Source of the DNA: Nipponacmea schrenckii
Taxonomy: Eukaryota > Mollusca > Gastropoda > Lottiidae
DNA length: 64,000 nucleotides
Assembly (NCBI GenBank): GCA_030562195.1
Contig: CM060203.1
Location: forward strand, 2,184,208 to 2,248,207
Direction: 5' to 3'
The translations under genes were made by a program, and so were the position numbers. This document shows, piece by piece, positions 33,830-47,218 of the stretch (position 1 is the first letter of the stretch; each line of letters begins with the position of its first letter). A model generated the notes under the pieces. It was not told the origin of the DNA, searched no databases, and was given only the letters and a program-made list of their open reading frames with translations.

Positions 33830-36800
33830 AGTTTTTACCTAATATTGGACAGTTAGTGATCAGTTTTTACCTAATATTGGACGGTTAGTGATCAGTTTCT
33901 ACCTAATATTGGACAGTTAGTGATCAGTTTCTACCTAATATTGGACAGTTAGTGAACTGTTTTTACCCAATATTGGACAGTTAGTGAACTGTTTTTATCT
34001 TATATTGGACGGTTAGTGATCAGTTTTTATCTTATATTGGACAGTTAGTGAACAGTTTTTACCTTATATTGGACAGTTAGTGAACTGTTTTTATCTTATA
34101 TTGGACAGTTAGTGAACTATTTTTACCTTATATTGGACAGTTAGTGAACTATTTTTATCTTATATTGGACAGTTAGTGAACTATTTTTATCTTATATTGG
34201 ACAGTTAGTGAACTATTTTTACCTTATATTGGACAGTTAGTGAACTATTTTTATCTTATATTGGACAGTTAGTGAACTATTTTTATCTTATATTGGACAG
34301 TTAGTGAACTATTTTTACCTTATATTGGACAGTTAGTGAACTATTTTTACCTTATATTGGACAGTTAGTGAACTGTTTTTAACTTATATTGGACAGTTAG
34401 TGAACTATTTTTACCTTATATTGGACAGTTAGTGAACTATTTTTATCTTATATTGGACAGTTAGTGAACTATTTTTATCTTATATTGGACAGTTAGTGAA
34501 CTATTTTTATCTTATATTGGACAGTTAGTGAACTATTTTTATCTTATATTGGACAGTTAGTGAACTATTTTTACCTTATATTGGACAGTTAGTGAACAGT
34601 TTTTATCTTATATTGGACAGTTAGTGAACTATTTTTATCTTATATTGGACAGTTAGTGAACTATTTTTACCTTATATTGGACAGTTAGTGAACTGTTTTT
34701 AACTTATATTGGACAGTTAGTGAACTATTTTTACCTTATATTGGACAGTTAGTGAACTATTTTTATCTTATATTGGACAGTTAGTGAACTATTTTTACCT
34801 TATATTGGACAGTTAGTGAACTATTTTTATCTTATATTGGACAGTTACTGAACTATTTTTATCTTATATTGGACAGTTAGTGAACTATTTTTATCTTATA
34901 TTGGACAGTTAGTGAACTATTTTTTATCTTATATTGGACAGTTAGTGAACTATTTTTATCTTATATTGGACAGTTAGTGAACTATTTTTTACCTTATATT
35001 GGACAGTTAGTGAACTATTTTTTATCTTATATTGGACAGTTAGTGAACTATTTTTATCTTATATTGGACAGTTAGTGAACTATTTTTACCTTATATTGGA
35101 TAGTTAGTGAACTATTTTTATCTTATATTGGACAGTTAGTGAACAGTTTTTATCTTATATTGGACAGTTAGTGAACTATTTTTATCTTATATTGGACAGT
35201 TAGTGAACTATTTTTACCTTATATTGGACAGTTAGTGAACTATTTTTATCTTATATTGGACAGTTACTGAACTATTTTTATCTTATATTGGACAGTTAGT
35301 GAACTATTTTTATCTTATATTGGACAGTTAGTGAACTATTTTTATCTTATATTGGACAGTTAGTGAACTATTTTTACCTTATATTGGACAGTTAGTGAAC
35401 TATTTTTTATCTTATATTGGACAGTTAGTGAACAGTTTTTATCGTATATTGGACAGTTAGTGAACTATTTTTCCTTATATTGGACAGTTAGTGAACTGTT
35501 TTTACCTAATATTGGACAGTAAGTGAACAGTTTTTATCTTATATTGACAGTAAGTGAACAGTTTTTACCTAATATTGGACAATTAGTGATCAGTTTTTAT
35601 CTTATATTGGACAGTAAGTGAACAGGTTTTACCTAATATTGGACAGTTAGTGAACAGGTTTTACCTAATATTGGACAGTTAGTGATCAGTTTTTATCTTA
35701 TATTGGACAGTTAGTGAACAGTTTTTACCTTATATTGGACAGTTAGTGATCAGTTTTTATCTTATATTGGACAGTTAGTGATCAGTTTTTACCTAATATT
35801 GGACAGTTAGTGAACAGGTTTTACCTTATATTGGACAGTTAGTGATCAGTTTTTACCTAATATTGGACAGTTAGTGATCAGTTTTTACCTAATATTGGAC
35901 AGTTAGTGATCAGTTTTTACCTAATATTGGACAGTTATTGATCAGTTTTTACCTAATATTGGACAGTTATTGATCAGTTTTTACCTAATATTGGACAGTT
36001 AGTGAACAGGTTTTACCTTATATTGGACAGTTAGTGAACAGTTTTTACCTTATATTGGACAGTTAGTGATCAGGTTTTACCTTATATTGGACAGTTAGTG
36101 AACTGTTTTTAACTTATATTGGACAGTTAGTGAGCTGTTTTTACCTTATATTGGACAGTTAGTGAACTGTTTTTACCTTATATTGGACAGTTAGTGATCA
36201 GTTTTTACCTTATATTGGACAGTTAGTGAACTGTTTTTAACTTATATTGGACAGTTAGTGAGCTGTTTTTACCTAATATTGGACAGTTATTGAGCTGTTT
36301 TTACCTTATATTGGACAGTTAGTGAGCTGTTTTTACCTTATATTGGACAGTTAGTGAACTGTTTTTACCTTATATTGGACAGTTAGTGAGCTGTTTTTAC
36401 CTTATATTGGACAGTTAGTGAACTGTTTTTAACTTATATTGGACAGTTAGTGAACTGTTTTTACCTTATATTGGACAGTTAGTGAACTGTTTTTACCTAA
36501 TATTGGACAGTTATTGAGCTGTTTTTAACTTATATTGGACAGTTAGTGAGCTGTTTTAACTTATATTGGACAGTTAGTGAGCTGTTTTTACCTAATATTG
36601 GACAGTTATTGAGCTGTTTTTACCTAATATTGGACAGTTATTGAGCTGTTTTTAACTTATATTGGACAGTTAGTGAACTGTTTTTACCTTATATTGGACA
36701 GTTAGTGAACTGTTTTTTAACTTATATTGGACAGTTAGTGAACTGTTTTTACCTTATATTGGACAGTTAGTGAACTGTTTTTAACTTATATTGGACAGTT

Positions 36801-38545
36801 AGTGAACTGTTTTTACCTAATATTGGACAGTTATTGAGCTGTTTTTAACTTATATTGGACAGTTAGTGAACTGTTTTTAACTTATATTGGACAGTTAGTG
36901 AGCTGTTTTTACCTTATATTGGACAGTTAGTGATCAGTTTTTACCTAATATTGGACAGTTAGTGATCAGTTTTTACCTAATATTGGACAGTTAGTGATCA
37001 GTTTTTACCTTATATTGGACAGTTAGTGATCAGTTTTTACCTAATATTGGACAGTTAGTGATCAGTTTTTACCTAATATTGGACAGTTAGTGATCAGTTT
37101 TTACCTAATATTGGACAGTTAGTGATCAGGTTTTACCTAATATTGGACAGTTAGTGAACTGTTATTACCTAATATTGGAAAGTTATTGAACTGTTTTTAC
37201 CTAATATTGGACAGTTAGTGAACTGTTTTTACCTAATCTTAGACAGTGATCAGTTTTTAACTAATATTGGACAGTAAGTGATCAGGTTTGACCTAATATT
37301 GGACAGTTAGTGATCAGTTTTTACCTAATATTGGACAGTAAGTGATCAGTTTTTACCTAATATTGGACAGTTAGTGATCAGTTTTTACCTTATATTGGAC
37401 AGTTAGTGAGCTGTTTTTACCTTATATTGGACAGTTAGTGAACTGTTTTTACCTTATATTGGACAGTTAGTGAACAGTTTTTACCTTATATTGGACAGTT
37501 AGTGAACAGTTTTTACCTTATATTGGACAGTTAGTGAACTGTTTTTACCTTATATTGGACAGTTAGTGAACTATTTTTATCTTATATTGGACAGTTAGTG
37601 AACAGTTTTTACCTTATATTGGACAGTTAGTGAACAGTTTTTACCTAATACATGTATTGGACTGTTAGTGAACTGTTTTTTACCTTATATTGGACAGTTA
37701 GTGAACAGTTTTTACCTTATATTGGACAGTTAGTGGACAGTTTTTACCTAATACATGTATTGGACAGTTAGTGAACTGTTTTTACCTTATATTGGACAGT
37801 TAGTGAACAGTTTTTACCTTATATTGGACAGTTAGTGAACAGTTTTTACCTTATATTGGACAGTTAGTGAACAGTTTTTACCTTATATTGGACAGTTAGT
37901 GAACAGTTTTTACCTAATACATGTATTGGACAGTTAGTGAACTGTTTTTACCTTATATTGGACAGTTAGTGAACAGTTTTTACCTTATATTGGACAGTTA
38001 GTGAACTGTTTTTATCTTATATTGGACAGTTAGTGAACTGTTTTTACCTTATATTGGACAGTTAGTGATCAGTTTTTACCTAATATTGGACAGTTAGTGA
38101 ACTGTTTTTACCTTATATTGGACAGTTAGTGATCAGCTTTTACCTTATATTGGACAGTTAGTGATCAGTTTTTACCTTATATTGGACAGTTAGTGATCAG
38201 TTTTTACCTTATATTGGACAGTTAGTGAACAGTTTTTACCTTATATTGGACAGTTAGTGAACAGTTTTTACCTTATATTGGACAGTTAGTGATCAGTTTT
38301 TACCTTATATTGGACAGTTAGTGAACAGTTTTTACCTTATATTGGACAGTTAGTGAACAGGTTTTACCTTATATTGGACAGTTAGTGAACAGTTTTTACC
38401 TTATATTGGACAGTTAGTGAACAGTTTTTACCTTATATTGGACAGTTAGTGAACAGTTTTTACCTTATATTGGACAGTTAGTGATCAGTTTTTACCTAAT
38501 ACATGTATTGGACTGTTAGTCAACAGTTTTTACCTGACAGTTAGT
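33830..38545. repeat. satellite array, 32-bp unit (about 4.7 kb, about 147 copies)
   Basis: The unit starts GGACAGTTAGTGAAC and ends in a T-run plus CTTATATT or CTAATATT. Variants are zoned. GTGATCAG types predominate at the left edge and in the right half, and a very uniform GTGAACTA block fills about 34100-35470. GTGAGCTG types cluster at 36100-36900. A variant with inserted ACATGTATT recurs near 37650, 37750, 37915 and 38500. No ORF persists. Confidence 0.95.
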
Positions 38546-38924
38546 ACGTATTTCTACAAGATAATGGATATGTAGAACAATAGTTGTTATTTGATTCATG
38601 TTATTGATGCTGATACACATGACAATAATTATAAGACTTACAAGCCTCTAGTGACGTCATCCCATTGTTATTGCATATCTCATAAACTACATCTCATGTG
38701 AAATCCCAGTGTAATTATACTTCTTTTGACTCCAGGAGAATTAATCATATATACAATCTATGATAATGGCCACAGGTTAAATTGACTACGGTTTTTTTTA
38801 ACGTTTGTAGATTAAAAAATATTTACAATAGACTATCGGATGCAATGTGTGATTGAGTCTCGAGTGATCGAGTGTTAACTTGGATTTAGTAATGGGGGTC
38901 CTTGCTTCTTGCCTACATTCAGAG

Positions 38925-39835
38925 ATTGGTTGTTTGGTAGATGACAAGTTAACATTCCTTCCAGCAAATGCTGATATCACAGACTAGAAAGTTGTTGGTT
39001 GATGACAAGTTAACATTCCTTCCAGCAGATGCTGATATCACAAAATAGGTAGTTGTTAGTAGATGACAGGTTAACGACCGATATCGCAGACTAGGTAGTT
39101 GTTGGTTGATGACAAGTTAACATTCCTTCCAGCAGATGCTGGTATCACAAATAGGTAGTTGTTAGTAGATGACAGGTTAACGACCGATATCGCAGACTAG
39201 GTAGTTGTTGGTAGATGACAAGTTAACGTTCCTTCCAGCCGATGCTGATATCACAAAATAGGTAGTTGTTAGTAGATGACAGGTTAACGACCGCTTCCAG
39301 CAAATGCTGATATCGCATACTAGGAAGTTGTTGGTAGATGACAAGTTAACGACCGCTTCCAGCAAATGCTCATATCGTAGACTAGGTAGTTGTTGGTAGA
39401 TGACAAGTTACCATTTACTTCCAGCAGATGCTGATATCGCAAACTAGGTAGTTGTTAGTAGATGAAAAGTTAACGATCGCTTGAGCAAATGCTGATATCG
39501 CAGACTAGGTTGTTGTTGGTAGATGGCAAGTTAACGCTCGCTTCCAGCAGATGCTGATATCGCAGACGAGGTAATTGTTGGTAGATGGCGAGTTAACGCT
39601 CGCTTCCAGCAGATGCTGATATCGCAGACTAGGTAGTTGTTGGTAGATGATAAGTTAACGATCGCTTCTAGCAAATGCTGATATCGCATACTAGGAAGAT
39701 GTTGGTAGATGGCGAGTTAACGCTCGCTTCCAGCAAATGCTGATATCGCATACTGGGTAGTTTTTGGTAGATGGCGAGTTAACGCTCGCTTCCAGCAAAT
39801 GCTCATATCATAGACTATGTAGTTTTTGGTATTTC
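38925..39835. repeat. satellite array, about 62-bp unit (about 14 copies)
   Basis: The unit includes TAGATGACAAGTTAACG, CTTCCAGCAAATGCTGATAT and CTAGGTAGTTGTTGG. Some left-side units are shortened by loss of the CTTCCAGC segment. Confidence 0.9.
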
Positions 39836-40124
39836 ATAGTAGAAATGGAGTGATGCATCTATTATTATGCTATGATTCTATGTGAATAAGATAAGGCCTT
39901 TGATAAGTTTGATTGAAGGAAGAATAAGACATGGCTGGAGATTGTAATTATCTAACTCTATAGCTATAGAATAGCTATAGAATGTCTTTATGTATCAATT
40001 TCCTAGTATAACAGAACACAGCACGTAAACAACCGTGTATATGAAAAGATTAGAGATAAAGCCGAGGTAAAATTACAATATTCTTGATGAACAATGAACA
40101 ATGTTTCTAATGAATATTACGAAA
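39836..40124. other. spacer between arrays
   Basis: Unique sequence with no gene seen. It contains a short CTATAGCTATAGAATAGCTATAG palindromic run near 39957. Confidence 0.4.
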
Positions 40125-40570
40125 ACTCGGTAAACAGAATGATAACTCGGTAAACAGAATGATAACTCGGTAAACAGGATTATAACTCGGTAAACAGAAT
40201 GATAACACGGTAAACAGAGTGATAACACGGTAAACAAAATGATAACTCGGTAAACAGAAGGATAACACGGTAAATAGAATGATAACACAGTAAACAGAAT
40301 GATAACACGGTAAACAGAAGGATAACACGGTAAACAGAAGGATAACACGGTAAACAGAATGATAACACGGTAAACAGAATGATAACTCGGTAAACAGAAG
40401 GATAACCGGTAAACAGAATGATAACAGGGTAAAAGAAGATAACAGGTAAACAGAATGAAAACCCGGTAAACAGAAGTAACAGGTAAAAGAATGATAACCG
40501 GAAAACAGAAGTAACACGGAAAACAGAAGAAATAAAAAAAAATGGTAAACAGAATGATAACACGGTAAAA
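40125..40570. repeat. satellite array, 20-bp unit (about 22 copies)
   Basis: The unit is GATAACACGGTAAACAGAAT. Copies are regular up to about 40390, then many bases are missing in successive units. Minus-strand frames across it are repeat artefacts. Confidence 0.9.
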
Positions 40571-41094
40571 AGAAAAATAATATAGTAACTTTTTAAATAA
40601 GATAAAAAATAAACTAAATCAAAATCCAAATAAAAGTAAAATATGTCCTAAATGAACAATCGAACACTATAATTTGGAAAACTTTAACTCGAAAGTATAA
40701 GTTGATTAAAATATAACAAGCTCGAGAGTAATTGTCCAAATTGTACAAAGTTGAAGAGAAGACACTAAAAGAGTCAAAAAGAGTAAAAATGAGCCAAAGG
40801 TTAACATATTCACTCTAGGTATTCTTCTGAAACCCTACAACGATTCCATACGTTTATTTTCTTTCAATTAAACTAATGGAACATATTTGATGGAAGTAAA
40901 CAGTTTATAGCTCTAGGATACGGTAGGAATGGGAAAAATGAGGAGGCAGACGAGATGAAATTAAATATACAACATAAGGCTAGTAATTAAAACAATTAAA
41001 AGAAATCGGACAGAAGTTGGTTACAATCAATGCAATTGAATGAAATGGAAGACATGATTAGGCTAGTAATCAATGCGAGAAAGGTTAACCAACT
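40571..41094. other. spacer between arrays
   Basis: A-rich unique sequence with no gene recognised. Confidence 0.4.
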
Positions 41095-43795
41095 GGGTTA
41101 CATGCAATACAGAATAGGTTTATAGATAAAAACAACTGGGGTTCATGCAAAACAGAATACATTATAGATAAAAACAACTGGGTTACATGCAATACAGAAT
41201 AGGTTATAGATAAAAAACAACTGGGGTTCATGCAAAACAGAATAATTATAGATAAAAACAACTGGGTTACATGAATAAGAATAGGTTATAGATAAAAAAA
41301 ACTGGGGAAAAGCAAACAGAAATTATAGATAAAAAAACTGGGGTTTAAAGCAATACAGAATAGGTTATAGATAAAAAAAACTGGAAATGCAATAAGAAAG
41401 GTTATAATAAAAAAAACTGGGTTACATGCATACAGAATAGGTTATAGATAAAAACAACTGGGTTACATGCAAACAGAATAGGGTTTCAATACAGAATAGG
41501 TTATAGATAAAAATAACTGGGTTATATGCAATACAGACTAGGTTATAGATAAAAACAACTGGGTTACATGCAATACAGAATAGGTTATAGATAAAAACAA
41601 CTGGGCAACATGCAATACAGAAAAGGTTATAAATGAAAACAACTGGGTTACATGCAATACAGAATAGGTTATAGATAAAATCAACTGGGTTACATGCAAT
41701 ACAAAATAGGTTATAGATGAAAACAACTGGGTTACATGCAATACAGAATAGGTTATAGATGAAAACAACTGGGTTACATGCAATACAGAATAGGTTATAG
41801 ATAAAAACAACTGGGTTATATGCAATACATAATAGGTTATGGATGAAAACAACTGGGTTATATGCAATACAGAAGAGGTTATAGATGAAAACAACTGGGC
41901 AACATGCAATACAGAATAGGTTATAGATAAAAACAACTGGGTTATATGCAATACAGAATAGGTTATAGATAAAAACAACTGGGCAACATGCAATACAGAA
42001 TAGGTTAGATGAAAACAACTGGGTTACATGCAATACAGAATAGGTTATATATAAAAACAACTGGGTTATATGCAATACAGAATAGGTTATGGATGAAAAC
42101 AACTGGGTTATATGCAATACAGAAGAGGTTATAGATGAAAACAACTGGGCAACATGCAATACAGAATAGGTTATAGATAAAAACAACTGGGTTATATGCA
42201 ATACAGAATAGGTTATAGATAAAAACAACTGGGCAACATGCAATACAGAATAGGTTATAGATGAAAACAACTGGGTTACATGCAATACAGAATAGGTTAT
42301 AGATAAAAACAACTGGGTTACATGCAATACAGAATAGGTTATAGATGAAAACAACTGGGTTACATGCAATACAGAATAGGTTATAGATAAAAACAACTGG
42401 GTTACATGCAATACAGAATAGGTTATAGATAAAAAACAACTGGGTTACATGCAATACAGAATAGGTTATAGATGAAAACAACTGGGTTACATGCAATACA
42501 GAATAGGTTATAGATAAAAAACAACTGGGTTACATGCAATACAGAATAGGTTATAGATGAAAACAACTGGGTTACATGCAATACAGAACAGGTTATAGAT
42601 AAAAACAAATGGGTTATTATGCAATACAAGATATGTTATGGATGAAAACAACTGGGTTAATGCAATACAGAAAGGTTATAGATGAAAACAACTGGGCAAC
42701 ATGCAATACAGAATAGGTTATAGATAAAAACAACTGAGTTACATGCAATACAGAATAGGTTATAGATAAAACAACTGGGATTACATGCAATACAGAATAG
42801 GTTATAGATGAAAACAACTGGGTTACATGCAATACAGAATAGGTTATAGATGAAAACAACTGGGCAACATGCAATACAGAATAGGTTATAGATGAAAACA
42901 ACTGGCCTACATGCAATACAGAATAGGTTATAGATAAAAACAACTGGGTTACATGCAATACAGAATAGGTTATAGATAAAAACAACTGGGTTACATGCAA
43001 TACAGAATAGGTTATAGATAAAAACAACTGGGTTACATGCAATACAGAATAGGTTATAGATAAAAACAACTGGGTTACATGCAATACAGAATAGGTTATA
43101 GATAAAAACAACTGGGTTACATGCAATACAGAATAGGTTATAGATGAAAACAACTGGGTTACATGCAATACAGAATAGGTTATAGATAAAAACAACTGGG
43201 TTACATGCAATACAGAATAGGTTATAGATGAAAACAACTGGGTTACATGCAATACAGAATAGGTTATAGATGAAAACAACTGGGTTACATGCAATACAGA
43301 ATAGGTTATAGATAAAAACAACTGGGTTAATGCAATACATAATAGGTTATGGATGAAAACAACTGGGTTATATGCAATACAGAATAGGTTATAGATGAAA
43401 ACAACTGGGCAACATGCAATACAGAATAGGTTATAGATAAAAACAACTGGGTTATATGCAATACAGAATAGGTTATAGATAAAAACAACTGGGCAACATG
43501 CAATACAGAATAGGTTATAGATGAAAACAACTGGGTTACATGCAATACAGAATAGGTTATAGATGATGAAAACAACTGTGTTACATGCAATACAGAATAG
43601 ATTATAGATGAAAACAACTGGGTGACATGCAATACAGAATAGGTTATAGATAAAAACAACTGGGTTACATGCAATACAGAATAGGTTATAGATGATGAAA
43701 ACAACTGGGTTACATGCAATACAGAATAGGTTATAGATGAAAACAACTGGGTTACATGCAATACAGAATAGGTTATAGATAAAATCAACAGATCA
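41095..43795. repeat. satellite array, 42-bp unit (about 64 copies)
   Basis: The unit starts CAACTGGGTTACATGCAATA and ends GGTTATAGATAAAAA, alternating with a GATGAAAA type. Because 42 is a multiple of 3, long minus-strand frames (up to 329 codons) cross the array in two frames. Copies at 41095-41420 are irregular. Confidence 0.95.
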
Positions 43796-45944
43796 AATTG
43801 GTTACGTAATAAGGCCTATTGTTACTATTTTATCGTCTTTTGTCATGAAACAGAACCCATGATACCAGTTGATTTGATAAAAAAAAACCATTAATTCCTT
43901 GTTATTTCAAAGGAAACAAAGATTTGATTTTTGTGGGACTTAAAGATGCATTTTCACATTGTTTAGGGTCAAATCGTGCAAATTGCACAATCAGTGTTTC
44001 AATGAATATTCCACGTATTCAAACCGTATGTAAGTGCAGATCTAAGGTAATTCAGAGAAATGGACACGCTTAATTTAGACTCCATGTTTGTTCACGTGAA
44101 CATGCACTGAATAACGGAAGAAAGATACCAAGTTTCGGATGACATTTCGAGACCTAACGATGTTTTTTGACCTGGCGGAACGAAGAAAATTTACTTCGTT
44201 ATTACGCTAATTAAGACTTGATTAGGGACTCGTGAAACAAACTGGTATCATTAGAATATCTCGACTTTCGACTGATATAAGTATGAGCCGTCCAATTATA
44301 GAACATATATATTATGAATAAATGAAAATAAGGGGGCCATTGTTTAAAGTTAACAGACGCCGTCTGAATTCGTTAACCTGAGCCAACAATACACTTTGTC
44401 CAATAAGCATTATTTATGTTTATGTCCCTACGGAATCGAAAGATAGTCAAAGATTTTTCTTTTTAAAAAAAATACTTAAAGCAAATACCAGCAAATTGTG
44501 ACGGCTATGTAACCCGGATGAAAACAAAAATGGCTTCGGATGATGATCAACTTCCGCGGGACAAGATTAAGGTCGGACAATGCGCACGTGCAGTAATCAG
44601 TTCTTCGCGTTTACACTACAACAATTTATCGAGGTGGGCCGAATTCGAGAACGAATACATTTGTAGTGTAAATGGGGTTCATGGGTATTAAAGGGCTCTC
44701 CCGTACCTAGGCGAACATAAATTATATGCTAGAGACGATTTGTAAGGAGACTCCAGAACGCATCCTAAAAATGCTTACATCAATTCGCCTTTTCACAATG
44801 TACTCGCTTACCTGGTCTGACGTCACTAAAATATTCTACGTGAAATATAAGCCGAGAATAAGTTGAAGTGCTAACGACATAATAGGATAAAAGTAACCGA
44901 TAACGAGCCATTCGTATAAAAATGTTACCGAACATGGCAAACTGTTAAAAAAACAGCCAGTTTTAGTTAGGTTATTTTCTAGTTTTTAATCTCAGCGTGG
45001 AATAATATCAAATATTCATTCACTTTAATACAATATATCAGTTTTCATCAACGATAAGCATTGATTGTCGCTGTGTACTTCTCATTGAATATGCTCTCGT
45101 TAATCTGTGATTTACTTTGAGCATTCAGCAAACAGTTTCTGTATAATGATCTTAAATACTCGTTTAGTACTGTCACTTTGCATGTTCTTTGTCTTATTGT
45201 ACTACATATTTTGACTTTGTATCTCGGTTTACTCTGTCTTTAGAGTTTGTATAGCTCAGCTAGTAAAGTAGCGTTAAAGAGATATTGTGTCGTAGAATGG
45301 ACATACAATTTAAGTTCTCGGTCTCAAAACTCACAAAACTATAAATTTTTTAATAATCAATTTAATTTTTATACATTATTTTCTAAGTTTTTTGTATTTA
45401 TCGGATTATATAAGGATTCTGTTATTTAGGTAGGCTTATCTACTAATGAATATATTATGCTCTTATTGGCCAAGTTTAAAATTTTATTTTTATTTAAAGC
45501 GCAGGTTCCTTTAACAATGTCTTCATAGAGAAAATGAATGTGATCGTCATTAGCCACAGTAGAAGAAAAACTGTGAAGGGGATTACATCAGTTTGCAACA
45601 TACGCGACTTAATGGATTGATATAGATGGAGATTGTCACTGGGAATTATCTTTCTCATCATTAATTCACAACACCTGATAGTCTGGGACTACTGTTTTAT
45701 ACTTCCAGTCGTAATATTCATTAACTTTTCCAGGTCTAGAGTAATCTGGTTATCAGGATAATAGAATATAGTTATTTCGTAAGTACAACGTTGAATGTTT
45801 TGATTGTTTTAATTTCGTTTTCGGTGATCTGAATTGAACGCCAAAGAATCGTGTTATATGCTCGTTATTTTCTGAATTGCGATTAATTTATACTACGGAT
45901 AAGCATATATAGGCTATATAAAATAGATGTTCAGTTTATGTATT
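43796..45944. other. mostly unique spacer
   Basis: No supportable gene. It holds a short inverted repeat (TTTACACTACAA at about 44611 facing TTGTAGTGTAAA at about 44659). A segment of about 100 bp (45385-45490) is similar to 61700-61810. Confidence 0.4.
45385..45490. repeat. dispersed repeat fragment, copy 1
   Basis: It shares GGATTATATAAGGATTCTGT and TTTAAAATTTT phrases in the same order with 61700-61810. Family not identified. Confidence 0.5.
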
Positions 45945-46730
45945 GAACACTATTGTGAGAGAGATATTTCTATATCGTTCTACAATTGAAGCATTTAGCA
46001 CTATTTTAACTGTAGTATTTCTATATCTCTCTACAATTGATGTATTGAGCACTATTTTAACAGTGGTATTTCTATATCTCTCTACAATTGATGTATTGAA
46101 TACTATTTTAACAGTGATATTTCTACATAGCTCTACAATTTAGGTATTAGATGATTTAATGTATTGAGCACTTTTAACAGTGGTATTTCTATAGCGCTCT
46201 ACAATTGATGTATTGAGCACTATTTCAAAAGGGGTATTTCTATTTCGCTCTACAACTGATGTATTGAGCACTATTTCAACAGTGGTATTTCTATATCGCT
46301 CTACAATTGATATATCGAGCACTATTTTAACAGTGGTATTTCTATATCACTCTACAATTGATGTATCGAGCACTAATTTAACAGTGGTATTTCTATATAG
46401 CTCTACAATTGATGTATTGAACAATATTTTAACAGTGGTATTTCTATATCGCCCTACAATTGATGTATTGAACACTATTTTAACAGTGGTATTTTTATAT
46501 CGCTCTACAATGGATGTATTGAGTACTATTTTAACAGTGGTATTTCTATATGGCTCTACAATTGATGTATTGAACACTGTTTTAACAGTGGTATTTCTAT
46601 ATCGCTCTACATTTGATGTATTGAGTACTATTTTAACAGTGGTATTTGAATATTGCTCTACAATTGATGTAGTGAGCACTATTTAAACAGTGATATTTCT
46701 ATATCACTCTACAATTGAAGTATGGAACAT
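45945..46730. repeat. satellite array, 51-bp unit (about 15 copies)
   Basis: The unit starts TCTACAATTGATGTATTGAG and ends TGGTATTTCTATATCGC. The unit is a multiple of 3, so both strands stay open for over 100 codons. Confidence 0.92.
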
Positions 46731-47024
46731 AGTACAATATACTAGTATACTTTGAACTACTAACACGTATAGTAAAAATACAGTCTTTAAACACATGCAG
46801 AAAAATATACCAAGCCCCTAGGATGTACCAAGGATTCATCTTCTAATACTTACGTCCTAGCGCCACGATAGTTTCCAGAATACGCTGCCTGTGTCGTCAT
46901 CAGTTCTTGATAAAATGAATAATTATGCATACAAAGTGTTGTTAATTGCTATATATTTAGTTATGTATTTGAAAATGTAATGTTTTAAGTGTTGTTACTT
47001 GTTTCACTTTGTTTTTTATTTCAG
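46731..47024. other. GPCR upstream region with a likely 5'-UTR intron end
   Basis: A pyrimidine-rich tract ending TTTTTTATTTCAG (AG at 47023-47024) is a good 3' splice site. The coding exon of the GPCR therefore probably begins at 47025, with an untranslated first exon upstream that is not located. Confidence 0.45.
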
Positions 47025-47218
47025 AAACACATGGTTACATTATGCAATTAAAATAATAATGATTAGAAAGATGTCACTCTCTCATTCATGTGAATGTTTT
47101 TTAAAGAATATTTTGTTCAATCATATCTGAAAAGGATTGGGGATCAGAATTTCTCTTAACTCTTCATTAACTAGTGCATGTGAACAGAGTAACACTGTCA
47201 CTGAGATATCATTTATAA

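Noticed and set aside
33830..38545. CRISPR-like periodic array
   Set aside because: The period is regular, but there are no unique spacers between repeats, the sequence is eukaryotic and no cas genes are present. It is a satellite.
40073..40629. Minus-strand ORFs of 91-149 codons rich in Phe/Leu/Ser
   Set aside because: They are produced by the 20-bp array, overlap in three frames and have no family signature.
41422..43788. Long minus-strand ORFs (150-329 codons) of periodic hydrophobic peptides
   Set aside because: They are translations of the 42-bp satellite, open in two frames at once because the unit is a multiple of 3; no start context or non-repeat domain.
46140..46686. ORFs of 110-157 codons on both strands
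   Set aside because: They are translations of the 51-bp array. Openness of both strands is a consequence of unit length and composition.
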